From positions 1 through 52,918 of the forward strand of contig JBJEOH010000029.1 in assembly GCA_051880615.1 (NCBI GenBank): 52,918 nt of DNA. The letters are read 5' to 3'. This document shows, piece after piece, positions 23,069 through 32,069 of this stretch. The notes beneath the pieces were generated by a model. The model did not search any database and was not told the DNA's origin. It was given only the letters and a program-made list of their open reading frames with translations. This stretch comes from UBA7067 sp051880615. Its GTDB lineage: Bacteria; Bacillota; Clostridia; Oscillospirales; Acutalibacteraceae. The position numbers were made by a program, and so were the translations under genes. Every line of letters starts with the position of its first letter. The first letter of the stretch is position 1.

Positions 23069-26035
23069 ATGTTACAAAAAAATATCTGCGGCAGGTGCTT
23101 CAAGGAGAAGGGCACAAGCGAAATCTGCCCTCACTGCGGCTATAATCCGCAGCAGGACAGGGAGAAATATCCGCTGGCACTGCCTTGCGGTACGGTACTC
23201 GGCGGAAAATATATTCTCGGAAAGGTGCTCGGTCAGGGCGGCTTCGGAATTACATACATTGCTCAGGATTATCAGACTAAGTCCATTGTCGCAGTTAAGG
23301 AGTACTTCCCGGATACAATGGCTACGAGAACATCCACTACCGTTACAGCTTTCACAGGGCAGCGCAACGAGGGCTTTCAGTACGGCAAGAGCTGTTTCCT
23401 TGATGAGGCGAAAACTCTTGCTGAGTTTATCGGCAATCCGAACATAGTTCGTGTTTACAGCTATTTTGAGGAGAATAATACAGCATATTTCGTTATGGAA
23501 TATGTTGACGGTATCAGCCTGAAAAAATACCTCGATGGCAACGGAGGCAAAATAAGCTGGGAGGAGGCAAAGCGAATACTTTTCCCGATTATGGACGCAC
23601 TTGCAGCTGTTCATTCCAAGGGCATTATTCATAGAGATGTAAGCCCCGAGAATATTTCAATTACTAAAGACGGCACAGTGAAACTTCTCGACTTCGGCGC
23701 AGCACGCTACAGTCTCGGTGACCAGAGCCGCAGCCTTGATGTGATTCTCAAGCATGGCTATGCACCAAAAGAGCAGTACACAAGAAGAGGCAGACAGGGT
23801 GCCTATACTGATGTATATTCTCTCGCCGCAACCGTTTACAGGGCAATCACAGGGCGTATACCTCCCGATTCAGTCGACAGAATGGACGAGGACGAGCTGA
23901 TTGTGCCAAACGCTCTCGGCTGTAATATTCCTGAAAAAGCGGAGGACGCATTGCTAAAGGCGCTTTCGGTTCAGCCTGCCGAACGCTTTCAGAGTATGGG
24001 GGAGTTCAAGGCAGCTCTTCAAGCCGCAGGTGAAGAAGAGGTCACATCACCTTTTGCAGCTCCTGCAAATATGATCTACTTTAATCAGAATCAGACTACA
24101 CAACAAAATACAGTCAATACTCAACAAAACACGGTCAATACTCAGCAGAGTACATATTATCCACAGCAGAATACAGTCAATACTCAGCAGAGTACATATT
24201 ATCCACAGCAGAATACAGTCAATACTCAGCAGAACACATATTATCCGCAGCAGAACACTGTTACCACTCAACAGAATAATACAGTGAATGGCGATATGGG
24301 TGCAGGCGCTTCAATTCCGCCGCAACCTGCTGCTAAAAAAAGACCAAAATGGTTGATACCGGTTATTTCAGGTTGCGCATCATTAGCAGTAATAGCAATA
24401 GTTATTGTTATTATTTTTGCTGTGTCCGGCAGTAATCAACCATCAGTCAGCACACTGAGTACAGGCGACTCAAGCACTATTTCCACCGAAGAAAGTGCAG
24501 AGGACTTTGAATATACAGTAAAATCAGACGGAGTGACTATTGACAAATATACGGGCGATAATTCTGAGGTTATAATCCCGTCAGAAATTGAGGGCAAGCC
24601 TGTCACAGTAATAGGCGAGCAGTCATTCTGGTTTAATGATAACCTGACAAAGGTGACTATTCCCGATGGTGTTACCACGCTGGGAGAAAGTGCATTTAAC
24701 AAATGCACTAAACTTGCGAGTATAAATATTCCTGACAGCGTTACTGAAATCGGCGAACAAGTTTTTTGGGGAACTGCTCTTAAAAGTATATCAATACCCG
24801 GTGGAGTAACCGAAATAAAGAAATGGACCTTTATTGAATGCAGTGAGCTTGAGAGCGTAACATTTTCAGAGGGTGTTACTGTAATTGGAGACAGTTCATT
24901 CAAAGAATGTACAAGCTTAACAAGTGTAACATTTTCTGAGAGCCTTACTGAAATCGGCGAATTTGCTTTTGCCGGTTGTGAAAGTCTCACAAGCGTGACA
25001 GTGCCGTCATCTGTTACAAAAATCGGAAATCAGGCTTTCGCATCCTGCAAAAACCTTATAAAGGTTTCTGTTCCGGAAGGCTGCGAATTCACTGACGGAA
25101 TAATTTTTGAAAGCGATAATGCAGAAATTGAAACAAGAGGCTCAGGCAGTAGTACTTCCTCAGGAAATTCAGCAAGCTCTTCTTCAGGCGGCAGCGCTTC
25201 TTCCGGAAATGCAGACGACTTTGAATATACAGCAGACTCATACGGAGTAACTATTGATGAGTATACAGGTGATGCTTCCAAGGTTACAATACCGGCAAAA
25301 ATTGATGGTAAGGCTGTCACAATGATCGGCGAAAAGGCATTTTATAAGTTAGATAACCTTAAAGAGGTAGTCGTTCCCGACAGTGTTACAGCGATAGGAA
25401 AACAAGCTTTTTATGAATGCGAAGCACTTGAAAGCATAAATATGCCGGATAGTCTTACTGCGATAGAATATGAAGCTTTTTATGGCTGCAGCAAACTTCA
25501 AAATATAAGTATTCCCAACGGTGTTAAGAGCATTGGCGATGGTGCGTTTCTATTTTGTAACAGTCTTGAAAGCATAACAATTCCTGAAAGTGTTACAAGT
25601 ATAGCCGATAACCCGTTTGGCTACAGTGATAAGATTAAAGAAATCAAGGTTGCGAGCGGTAATAAAAATTACTGTTCTGTAGATGGGGTTTTGTTCAGCA
25701 AGGACAAAAAGACTATTGTTGCTTATCCTTGTGGCAAGAGCACAGCGAAATATACTATCCCTGACAGCGTTACCACGATTGGAAAATATACTTTTAAAGA
25801 CTGCGACAACATTACCGAGCTGATAATTCCCGACAGCGTTACCGAGATAAAGGGTTTTGCAATTATAAACTGCGACAGCATCACTTCAGTTAAAATCCCC
25901 GACAGCGTTAAGAGCATTGGACAATGGGCTTTTGCATTTTGTGATAACCTTGAAAAAGTGTCTATTCCCAAAAACTGTGAAGTTGATGATGAGGTAATCC
26001 ATAGCTGTGAAAAAGCAAAGGCTGAATACAGATAG
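23069..26035 (+). CDS. Transmembrane Ser/Thr protein kinase with extracellular BspA-type leucine-rich repeats
   Basis: 988 residues. A zinc ribbon (C7xxC10, C20xxC23) is followed by a Hanks-type kinase (GQGGFG 55-60, K77, H188-R-D, D208-F-G) with intact catalytic residues, a Gln/Asn-rich linker with NTVNTQQ/YYPQQ repeats (about 340-405), a membrane helix (428-453), then two blocks of BspA-like LRR5 repeats (about 480-690 and 722-988) joined by a Ser/Gly-rich spacer. Each block starts with a similar DDFEYT...DGVTIDKYTGD motif, so the ectodomain is a duplication. BspA repeats bind host or bacterial surface ligands. Such an ectodomain on a kinase suggests adhesion-coupled signalling. AAGGAGGAG precedes the ATG. 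Confidence 0.92.
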   Translation: MLQKNICGRCFKEKGTSEICPHCGYNPQQDREKYPLALPCGTVLGGKYILGKVLGQGGFGITYIAQDYQTKSIVAVKEYFPDTMATRTSTTVTAFTGQRNEGFQYGKSCFLDEAKTLAEFIGNPNIVRVYSYFEENNTAYFVMEYVDGISLKKYLDGNGGKISWEEAKRILFPIMDALAAVHSKGIIHRDVSPENISITKDGTVKLLDFGAARYSLGDQSRSLDVILKHGYAPKEQYTRRGRQGAYTDVYSLAATVYRAITGRIPPDSVDRMDEDELIVPNALGCNIPEKAEDALLKALSVQPAERFQSMGEFKAALQAAGEEEVTSPFAAPANMIYFNQNQTTQQNTVNTQQNTVNTQQSTYYPQQNTVNTQQSTYYPQQNTVNTQQNTYYPQQNTVTTQQNNTVNGDMGAGASIPPQPAAKKRPKWLIPVISGCASLAVIAIVIVIIFAVSGSNQPSVSTLSTGDSSTISTEESAEDFEYTVKSDGVTIDKYTGDNSEVIIPSEIEGKPVTVIGEQSFWFNDNLTKVTIPDGVTTLGESAFNKCTKLASINIPDSVTEIGEQVFWGTALKSISIPGGVTEIKKWTFIECSELESVTFSEGVTVIGDSSFKECTSLTSVTFSESLTEIGEFAFAGCESLTSVTVPSSVTKIGNQAFASCKNLIKVSVPEGCEFTDGIIFESDNAEIETRGSGSSTSSGNSASSSSGGSASSGNADDFEYTADSYGVTIDEYTGDASKVTIPAKIDGKAVTMIGEKAFYKLDNLKEVVVPDSVTAIGKQAFYECEALESINMPDSLTAIEYEAFYGCSKLQNISIPNGVKSIGDGAFLFCNSLESITIPESVTSIADNPFGYSDKIKEIKVASGNKNYCSVDGVLFSKDKKTIVAYPCGKSTAKYTIPDSVTTIGKYTFKDCDNITELIIPDSVTEIKGFAIINCDSITSVKIPDSVKSIGQWAFAFCDNLEKVSIPKNCEVDDEVIHSCEKAKAEYR
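24137..24262 (+). repeat. 42-bp tandem repeat in the kinase linker
   Basis: Units at 24137-24178 and 24179-24220 are identical and a third (24221-24262) is degenerate. Each encodes NTQQSTYYPQQNTV or a variant. Perfect identity of two copies points to recent expansion. Confidence 0.85.
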
Positions 26036-26039
26036 CTTA

Positions 26040-26067
26040 TCTTACAGATTCAGCAGTATCTGTGAGA
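26040..26067 (+). other. Hairpin between the LRR kinase gene and the FHA operon
   Basis: TCTTACAGAT and ATCTGTGAGA form a 10-bp stem with one wobble and an 8-nt loop just past the kinase stop. No T run follows, so it may be a processing or stability element. AT-rich sequence (TATAATAT near 26092) before the next gene could hold a second promoter. Confidence 0.35.
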
Positions 26068-26115
26068 AATACAGAATTTATAGTAAAATATATAATATAA
26101 ACTGGAGGATGAAAT

Positions 26116-26781
26116 ATGGCGATTACAGAATGTGGCAGAGGGCATGTGTACGACACTAACCAGTATTCGGCGTGTCCTTACTGCAATAGTGCAACAAATG
26201 TGATAAACTTCGGCGCAGGCACAGGCAATGACGAAGGAAGAACAATGGCTCCCGGAATGGGCGCTTCGTCTCAGTTTGGTCAGCCGAGCGCTACACAAGC
26301 GGTAGAGTTCACGCCGAATGATCCCGACGAACCCGGAAAAACAGTAGCTCCGGGCAGCTATAGAAAGCGCGTTGAAGAGGAAAACAAAACCGTAGGAGTT
26401 TTCAAAAAGGAGTATGACCTCGACCCGGTTGTGGGCTGGCTGGTGTGCATTGACGGACCCGAAAAGGGCAAGGATTACCGCCTTTGGGCGCGTATCAACA
26501 CAATCGGCAGAAGTGAGAAAATGGATGTTTGCATAAGAAAGGACATTACAATCTCAAAAGAGAACCACGCACGCCTTGCCTATGACCCAAAGCACAACAA
26601 CTACAAGCTGATTCCTGCTGACAGCACAAACAACATTTATCTCAATGACGAGCCTGTGTATACTCCCATGCAGATAGAGGCTTACGATATAATTGAACTG
26701 GGCACAAGTAAAATGGTCTTTATTCCTCTGTGCGGCGAACGCTTTAAGTGGACTGAGGGTTTAAAGCCGACGGAGTGTTAA
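26116..26781 (+). CDS. Soluble FHA-domain protein with zinc-ribbon-like N-terminus
   Basis: 221 residues, no signal or membrane segment. The N-terminus has Cys/His pairs (C6-G-R-G-H and CPYC near 20-23) like a short zinc ribbon, then a flexible Gly/Pro/Thr-rich part with repeated EGRTMAPG and PGKTVAPG motifs, possible phosphothreonine sites. An FHA domain follows at about 115-215 (IGRSEKMDVCI, SKENHARL, NNIYLND). FHA domains bind phosphothreonine, so this is a cytoplasmic reader of the kinases encoded upstream. It leads a tight five-gene operon; GGAGGATGAAAT precedes the ATG. Confidence 0.85.
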   Translation: MAITECGRGHVYDTNQYSACPYCNSATNVINFGAGTGNDEGRTMAPGMGASSQFGQPSATQAVEFTPNDPDEPGKTVAPGSYRKRVEEENKTVGVFKKEYDLDPVVGWLVCIDGPEKGKDYRLWARINTIGRSEKMDVCIRKDITISKENHARLAYDPKHNNYKLIPADSTNNIYLNDEPVYTPMQIEAYDIIELGTSKMVFIPLCGERFKWTEGLKPTEC

Positions 26782-26782
26782 T

Positions 26783-27625
26783 ATGGGACTTTTATCAAGA
26801 TTAAAACGCCGGAAAGAACCGCTTGCAGTATCCTTACCTCCGCCTGCTGAGCCGGTAGAAATCAAACGACTGCTCAGTTACAGGGCGGCAAACCTGCAAG
26901 GTATGGGCAGCAGGCAGCGGCAGGAAGATTCCTTTGCTTTTGCAAATGTTACCGATGTCACTAAAATGCGCGAGAAGGGGCTTCTTGCCATTGTTGCCGA
27001 CGGAATGGGCGGAATGAAGGACGGCAAGGTTGCCAGCGAAACGGCAATTCAAAGTATTCGTTCTGATTTTGAGAGCTTTGACTATAGCGAGGACTTACCT
27101 GTTCAGCTGTGCAATACTCTTTATAAAGCTAATGAAAAGGTTTATGCTCTTCTTGACGGTGAGGGAGGCAGTACTGCCGTAATTTGCCTTTTCTACAATG
27201 AAAAGCTGTATTTTGCCAATATCGGCGACAGCTATCTTATGCTTAAGCGAAACGGTCAGATTTATCATCTCAACCGAAAGCATACTGTTTTTCGCAGGGA
27301 TTGCGCTGCTCTTATCAGAAACGGAAAAATGGATCCGAGCGAGCTAAGGCTCGATCCTGAGCGCGACGCCTTGACTCAGTTTCTCGGGATGGATGAAATA
27401 GGTGACATCGACTGCTTCAAAAAGCCTCTTAAGCTTGAAAACAGCGATATAGTTATGTTGTGCTCCGACGGCGTCGGTGGAGTGTTGAGCGAGGAGGAAA
27501 TAAATTGCTGTCTTAACAAATCCTGCCCCGAAGCTATGTGTACTGCATTAGAGCAAAGCGTAATTGCTAAGGGCAGACAGCATCAGGATAATTATACCGC
27601 GCTGATTATTCAGTGCGAGTACTAA
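26783..27625 (+). CDS. PP2C-family Ser/Thr protein phosphatase
   Basis: 280 residues. Metal-binding and catalytic motifs of PP2C are present: RQRQEDSF (the usual R-x-N-E-D replaced by Q-E-D), VADGMGGMKDG, ANIGDSYLML, LCSDGVGG and QDNYTALI. An N-terminal extension of about 30 residues contains a Pro-rich stretch. It removes phosphate from threonine/serine, reversing the kinases. It starts 1 nt after the FHA gene, so both come from one message and may form a complex. Confidence 0.9.
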   Translation: MGLLSRLKRRKEPLAVSLPPPAEPVEIKRLLSYRAANLQGMGSRQRQEDSFAFANVTDVTKMREKGLLAIVADGMGGMKDGKVASETAIQSIRSDFESFDYSEDLPVQLCNTLYKANEKVYALLDGEGGSTAVICLFYNEKLYFANIGDSYLMLKRNGQIYHLNRKHTVFRRDCAALIRNGKMDPSELRLDPERDALTQFLGMDEIGDIDCFKKPLKLENSDIVMLCSDGVGGVLSEEEINCCLNKSCPEAMCTALEQSVIAKGRQHQDNYTALIIQCEY

Positions 27626-27644
27626 ATGAAGAGGAGTTATAATT

Positions 27645-29132
27645 ATGAAAAAGAGAATTTCAGCGCTTTTGTTGGCGTTAGTTCTTATTTTGGGAATATC
27701 CGTTATACCTGCATCGGCGGTTGATACAAGAGACGGTGTTGCTGTTGTATTTGTATGCTTTGAGCATCCTGATGCCGGTTGGGTTGGCCGTGCCAGCCGA
27801 GGAACCGGATTCTTTGTGGGTAACAACGGTGAAGACCCAAAGTATCTCATCACAAACCATCATGTAATTGAATATTACATAAATCTTGGCAAAGGCGAAT
27901 TAGTAAACGCTCCGGCTGAATATATTTCGGGTGATTCCGAGGATGCTGGTAAAGTTATTACGGGACGCGCAAAAATCTATGTGTATTTTGATTCGTTAAA
28001 ATCAGGAGACTGTGTTGAAGCTTATCCTGTAGATTATGACAGCGGTAAGGATCTTGCAGTATTAAAACTTGCAAACCCAACCTCAAAGCGCAGGTCGCTT
28101 CCGCTTCTTGAGCCGACTAATGATATGGTCGGTCAGAATAACATACACACTGTCGGATTTCCGGGTGTTGCAGATAACATAGCTGCCGGATCGACTACAT
28201 CATGGGGAATTACCGATGTCACTGTAAACGGAGGCTCAATAGCAAGAATATTTACTACGGAGGGAAAAGGTCTTGAGACTCTCCAGATTGACTGTGTAAT
28301 TAATCCCGGCAATTCCGGCGGACCTCTCGTAAACGATGACGGCGCTGTACTTGGCGTAAACACATATTATTTACCCGGCACCGAAAGTACTTCAGCACTG
28401 TATTATGCTGTCAGTATATCAGAAGTAATTCCTATGCTTAATAAGAATAATGTCCCTTACACTTTATATACAGGTGCTTCTGCCGAAAATCCAAATACTA
28501 ACTCGTCGTCAAGCACGGTAAGCACCGGCGAGGAGCCTGCAGCAAGTGAAGAACCGTCATCTGTTCCTGCGGATAATCCAGCGGTTGTAAGTCCTTCTGT
28601 GCCGGCAGCAGAAACACCGACTGAACCGTCAACGACTCCGGCTCCGTCAAATGATCTGACGGTTTTGTGGATTGTTCTGGCTATCGTTTTAGTTGCGTTG
28701 ATTGCAGGCGGTGTAATAATATTCGTTGTACTTAGCAAAAAGAAATCAGAGAAAGACAAGGCTCAGCAAGTTGCGCAGCTTGCCGCAATAGCTGCTTCAA
28801 AGCCTGTTCAAACGCCGATGCTTCGCTCACTTTCGGCACAGCATAAAGGCTTAAAGGTTCCAATCAACAACACTCAGCTGCTGATTGGCAGAAGTAAGGC
28901 GGACTGCGCAATAGTGTTCAGTGATAATACTCCCGGTGTAAGCGGACGCCATTGCTCAATATCCTTTGATCCGGCTACTAACGATTTCATTCTTACCGAT
29001 TTGCGTTCAACCTACGGCACCTATCTGCAGAGCGGCGTAAGGCTTACACCTGCCGTACCTTATCGTCTGCGCTCAGGTGATAAATTCTACCTCGGAGAGG
29101 TTGGAAATATGCTGGCTGTAGAGTTGGGGTGA
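27645..29132 (+). CDS. Extracytoplasmic trypsin-like serine protease with membrane helix and cytoplasmic FHA domain
   Basis: 495 residues. A signal peptide (about 1-25, ends ASA) leads into a chymotrypsin-fold protease of the DegP/HtrA type: H73 in TNHHV, D136 in GKDLAVLKL and S224 in GNSGGPL, a complete catalytic triad. No PDZ domain is seen. A Ser/Pro/Thr-rich stretch (285-335) then leads to a membrane helix (339-364) and a cytoplasmic FHA domain (about 403-495: LLIGRSKADC, SGRHCSI, STYGTYL). The protease therefore works outside while its tail can bind phosphothreonine inside. This joins proteolysis to kinase signalling. GAGGAGTTATAATT precedes the ATG. Confidence 0.9.
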   Translation: MKKRISALLLALVLILGISVIPASAVDTRDGVAVVFVCFEHPDAGWVGRASRGTGFFVGNNGEDPKYLITNHHVIEYYINLGKGELVNAPAEYISGDSEDAGKVITGRAKIYVYFDSLKSGDCVEAYPVDYDSGKDLAVLKLANPTSKRRSLPLLEPTNDMVGQNNIHTVGFPGVADNIAAGSTTSWGITDVTVNGGSIARIFTTEGKGLETLQIDCVINPGNSGGPLVNDDGAVLGVNTYYLPGTESTSALYYAVSISEVIPMLNKNNVPYTLYTGASAENPNTNSSSSTVSTGEEPAASEEPSSVPADNPAVVSPSVPAAETPTEPSTTPAPSNDLTVLWIVLAIVLVALIAGGVIIFVVLSKKKSEKDKAQQVAQLAAIAASKPVQTPMLRSLSAQHKGLKVPINNTQLLIGRSKADCAIVFSDNTPGVSGRHCSISFDPATNDFILTDLRSTYGTYLQSGVRLTPAVPYRLRSGDKFYLGEVGNMLAVELG

Positions 29133-29139
29133 TTCTCTG

Positions 29140-29865
29140 ATGAAGATTGACAGCTATATATTTACTTCCCCCGGAGGCAGAGAGTATAACGAGGATTACG
29201 CCGGTATGAAAAATACTGATAACGGTGCTGTTTTCGTTCTTGCTGACGGTCTGGGAGGTCACCGCTTCGGCGAGCTTGCATCAGAATGTGCAGTGAACAG
29301 TATCATATCAGACCTTTCGGATGTTTCGGATCCGGAAAAAGACACGCAAACAAGGCTTCAGGAGTCTATTGAGCAGGCTAACGGTAAAATTCTTGATTTG
29401 CAGCAGGAAAAAGCCGCAAAAATGAAGAGCACGGTCGTTGCTCTGTGTATAGAGTCAGATGTTGCTAATTGGGCGAATGTAGGGGATTCACGCCTTTACC
29501 ATTTAAGCAATGGTGAAATTATTTCTATTACAGACGATCATTCGGTTGCGTATAAAAAATACAAGGCGGGTGAAATTACACGCGCTCAGATAGGCTCTGA
29601 TGAAGATCAGTCAAGCCTGCTCAGGGTTCTTGGCGGCTCAGGCAGCTGTAAGCCCGATTTTGCCTCAGCACAATTAAATGCCGGTGACGGATTTATGCTT
29701 TGCTCTGACGGAATATGGGAGTATCTGTATGATAACGAGGTGCTTTTTGATTTTCTTAAAGCCGATACTGCACAGGAGTGGGCAGAACTTATGCTGCTCA
29801 GAGTTATTGAACGAATCCCCGGTGATAACGACAACCTGTCTTTAATCACGGTTATTCTTAAGTGA
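29140..29865 (+). CDS. PP2C-family Ser/Thr protein phosphatase (second)
   Basis: 241 residues with a complete PP2C motif set: REYNEDYAG, VLADGLGGHRFG, ANVGDSRLYHL, LCSDGIWEYL and PGDNDNLSLI. It resembles the PrpC/Stp1 type more closely than the phosphatase encoded at 26783, which lacks the canonical Asn. It sits between the two membrane FHA genes, 7 nt after the protease gene. Two phosphatases in one operon imply separate substrates or one regulatory paralogue. Confidence 0.9.
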   Translation: MKIDSYIFTSPGGREYNEDYAGMKNTDNGAVFVLADGLGGHRFGELASECAVNSIISDLSDVSDPEKDTQTRLQESIEQANGKILDLQQEKAAKMKSTVVALCIESDVANWANVGDSRLYHLSNGEIISITDDHSVAYKKYKAGEITRAQIGSDEDQSSLLRVLGGSGSCKPDFASAQLNAGDGFMLCSDGIWEYLYDNEVLFDFLKADTAQEWAELMLLRVIERIPGDNDNLSLITVILK

Positions 29866-29893
29866 TTATCACTTTTTTGAAAGGACAGATATT

Positions 29894-31492
29894 GTGAAAA
29901 AGAAAATCACTTCTTTGTTTTTAGCGTTTATTTTAATAATGCCGTTTGCGTTATCCTTTAATGTGTCTGCGGCTTCAGATTCGCCTGCCGAGCAAACAGC
30001 CTCGTATTATCTTGGAAATAATTTCTATTCTTTCCTTAATCCCGATGACGAGTTGGAGTTCCTTAATACAAAGATAAATCTAAAAATTGATGATTCAATT
30101 AACCCGACAACAGTTTACCCGAAAAAGCTTACCGATACTGATACTCAGGTCAGCTATTTATTTGTGATTGATGCTTCCACATCAATGCCGGCATTTGCAG
30201 AAAGGGTTCGTGATGTTGCAGACGGACTGCTAAAGGCTGAAAAGCAGAAGTTCTCGGTCAGCATTGCGACTATGGGTGAAAATTTTGAAGTGCTTGAGGC
30301 TGATATATCAAGTAAGGAGCAAGCTTTAGAGTTAATCGACGGAATTCAATATGTTCAGGAGGCTTCCGAAATCTGTGACGGTATTCTGGATGCAATCTCC
30401 TATCTGAAAAGCAAAACTCCTCAGCCCGGAGAGCTTATGAACATTGTTGTGATAACTGACGGTGATGTCTATTTGAGCGACACAGGCAGATCTCCCGACG
30501 CTATAGCAAGGGTTGCCGAAGCTACTAAAACTACTATCGAGGATATTTCTGAAATTGCCATTCACACCGTTTGTTTCGGACAGTGGAGTCCCACAACCTA
30601 TGACGCAGTTTCTGTTGGCAGGGGAATTGATATGACGGCATATAACTCTGCCGCTGCGACTGAAGCAGGAGCTGAAATTGCTGGTTTTATTGACGGACTT
30701 TGTCGCGTTGAAATACAGTATAATAAAAACAATTTGTTGACGCGCTTTGACGCGCAGCTTGTAACCACACCGCCCGACACCTACTATACAGGTAGTGTTG
30801 AGTTACATAATGTCAGAAATATGAATATTAATGATTCATATTTAATTCCGCTGTTTGATGATGAAGGAAATCTGATTCCCAGAGATCCTTCCGATAATCC
30901 CGGCGTTGGGGAAGAGGAGACAACGGCTCCCACAGATAAAGCGACAGACAAGCCAACAGATAAAGCCACCGATAAAGCGACTGAAAAGATAACCGAGAAA
31001 ACCACTGACGCTACTCAAAAAACGCAGTCTGCAACAGCGGTCGGCGAAACAAATGATAAAAATGTTTTTATTGGTTTTCCTTTGATTATCATAATTTCCG
31101 CGGCGATTATTCTGATTGCGGTACTGCTTGTATTTATTCTTGTAAAGCGTTCAAAGTCAAAGGGCGATGGGCATACAATAATTAAGTCAGGTCCGTCAAT
31201 AATAATAAAAGCTGAGGTTATCAACGGTACCTTAAAGAGCGGCAATACTGAGCTTAAGCTTTATGACGAACTCTTTATAGGTAGCGGCGATGAATGCGAT
31301 CTTGTGTTTGCGGAGGTTAATATGTCTGCGAAAAACACAAGAGTATTCCTTAAGGACGGTATAATTTTTATAGAGGATCTGAACGAAAGCTCCAACACTT
31401 ATCTTGGCGGTATGAAGATTTATTCTTCGAACAGACTCAGAAGCGGAGATGAAATTTCGATAGGCAACACAAGCTTTATTCTGCGATTCTGA
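29894..31492 (+). CDS. Extracellular vWA-domain protein with membrane helix and cytoplasmic FHA-like domain
   Basis: 532 residues from a GTG start. A signal peptide (about 1-27) is followed by a vWA domain (about 85-275) with a MIDAS DASTS (93-97) and VVITDGD. A region of Thr/Asp/Lys repeats (TDKATDKPTDKATDKATEK, about 345-370), a membrane helix (391-417) and an FHA-like domain (438-532) follow. In the FHA-like domain the key Arg of the GR pair is Ser (IGS, 462-464) and the usual SxxH reads SAKN, so phosphothreonine binding is doubtful. vWA domains bind metal-dependent protein ligands, so this looks like an outward-facing adhesion or scaffold unit of the kinase system. Confidence 0.88.
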   Translation: MKKKITSLFLAFILIMPFALSFNVSAASDSPAEQTASYYLGNNFYSFLNPDDELEFLNTKINLKIDDSINPTTVYPKKLTDTDTQVSYLFVIDASTSMPAFAERVRDVADGLLKAEKQKFSVSIATMGENFEVLEADISSKEQALELIDGIQYVQEASEICDGILDAISYLKSKTPQPGELMNIVVITDGDVYLSDTGRSPDAIARVAEATKTTIEDISEIAIHTVCFGQWSPTTYDAVSVGRGIDMTAYNSAAATEAGAEIAGFIDGLCRVEIQYNKNNLLTRFDAQLVTTPPDTYYTGSVELHNVRNMNINDSYLIPLFDDEGNLIPRDPSDNPGVGEEETTAPTDKATDKPTDKATDKATEKITEKTTDATQKTQSATAVGETNDKNVFIGFPLIIIISAAIILIAVLLVFILVKRSKSKGDGHTIIKSGPSIIIKAEVINGTLKSGNTELKLYDELFIGSGDECDLVFAEVNMSAKNTRVFLKDGIIFIEDLNESSNTYLGGMKIYSSNRLRSGDEISIGNTSFILRF

Positions 31493-31621
31493 TATAAATA
31501 TCGAAGGCAATTTTTACTCAATCAACAGAGAGATGAAATTATCAAAAGAATAGTGTAAGATTTGTAAACACATTTTTATCTTTATCTTCTCTGAAACACA
31601 TTAAAAAATAACTGCAACAAT

Positions 31622-31660
31622 AGCAAGGGTGTGAACAATACTTCGATTCATACCCTTGCT
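31622..31660 (+). terminator. Probable terminator of the FHA/PP2C/protease/vWA operon
   Basis: Arms AGCAAGGGTGTGAA (31622-31635) and TTCATACCCTTGCT (31647-31660) pair over 14 bp with one wobble, then TTTGTTATT. It lies about 130 bp after the vWA gene. The rest of 31493-31938 is AT-rich, with no gene recognised. Confidence 0.7.
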
Positions 31661-31938
31661 TTGTTATTGGAGTTTTTAGAGAGTTTCTTGCATATGCGGG
31701 CAACAGGTATAGTATCAATTCTAAATTTTAGTAAAAAGTTATTTACAATTTGAAAATATTGTTAAAGTCAGGAAAATAACAGGGTATGATACGGGAAGTA
31801 ACAGGAAATCACAATTTATGAAAATATATTGATAATTTACATATTTTACCTACACAAGTAATTATGTTAATGAACATAAGATATGTCAATTAGACTTTAT
31901 ATAAAATGTCAAATTTAAGCTGATGAGGTCACAATATG

Positions 31939-31967
31939 TTGACATTACTGCGTAAATAGTATAATAT
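31939..31967 (+). promoter_or_regulatory. Promoter of the exopolysaccharide operon
   Basis: TTGACA (31939-31944) and TAATAT (31962-31967) with a 17-bp spacer; TATAAT also occurs at 31960-31965 with 15 bp. This is among the best promoter matches in the window and starts a leader of about 190 nt. Confidence 0.7.
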
Positions 31968-32069
31968 ATACGTGTATGAGTATGTAAAGGTATCTTGATT
32001 GATGTCGCTTTCAACATTTGTTGTAAGTGAGTAATGTTAGTAATCATCGGCATGGTGCTTTTAACTTAC

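Noticed and set aside
24095..24262. Regular short direct repeats that could suggest a CRISPR array
   Set aside because: They have no unique spacers, stay in frame and encode the Gln/Asn-rich linker of a kinase.
24436..25971. Long open frames on the minus strand opposite the LRR region
   Set aside because: They arise from the periodic codon pattern of the leucine-rich repeats and lack ribosome binding sites and known domains.
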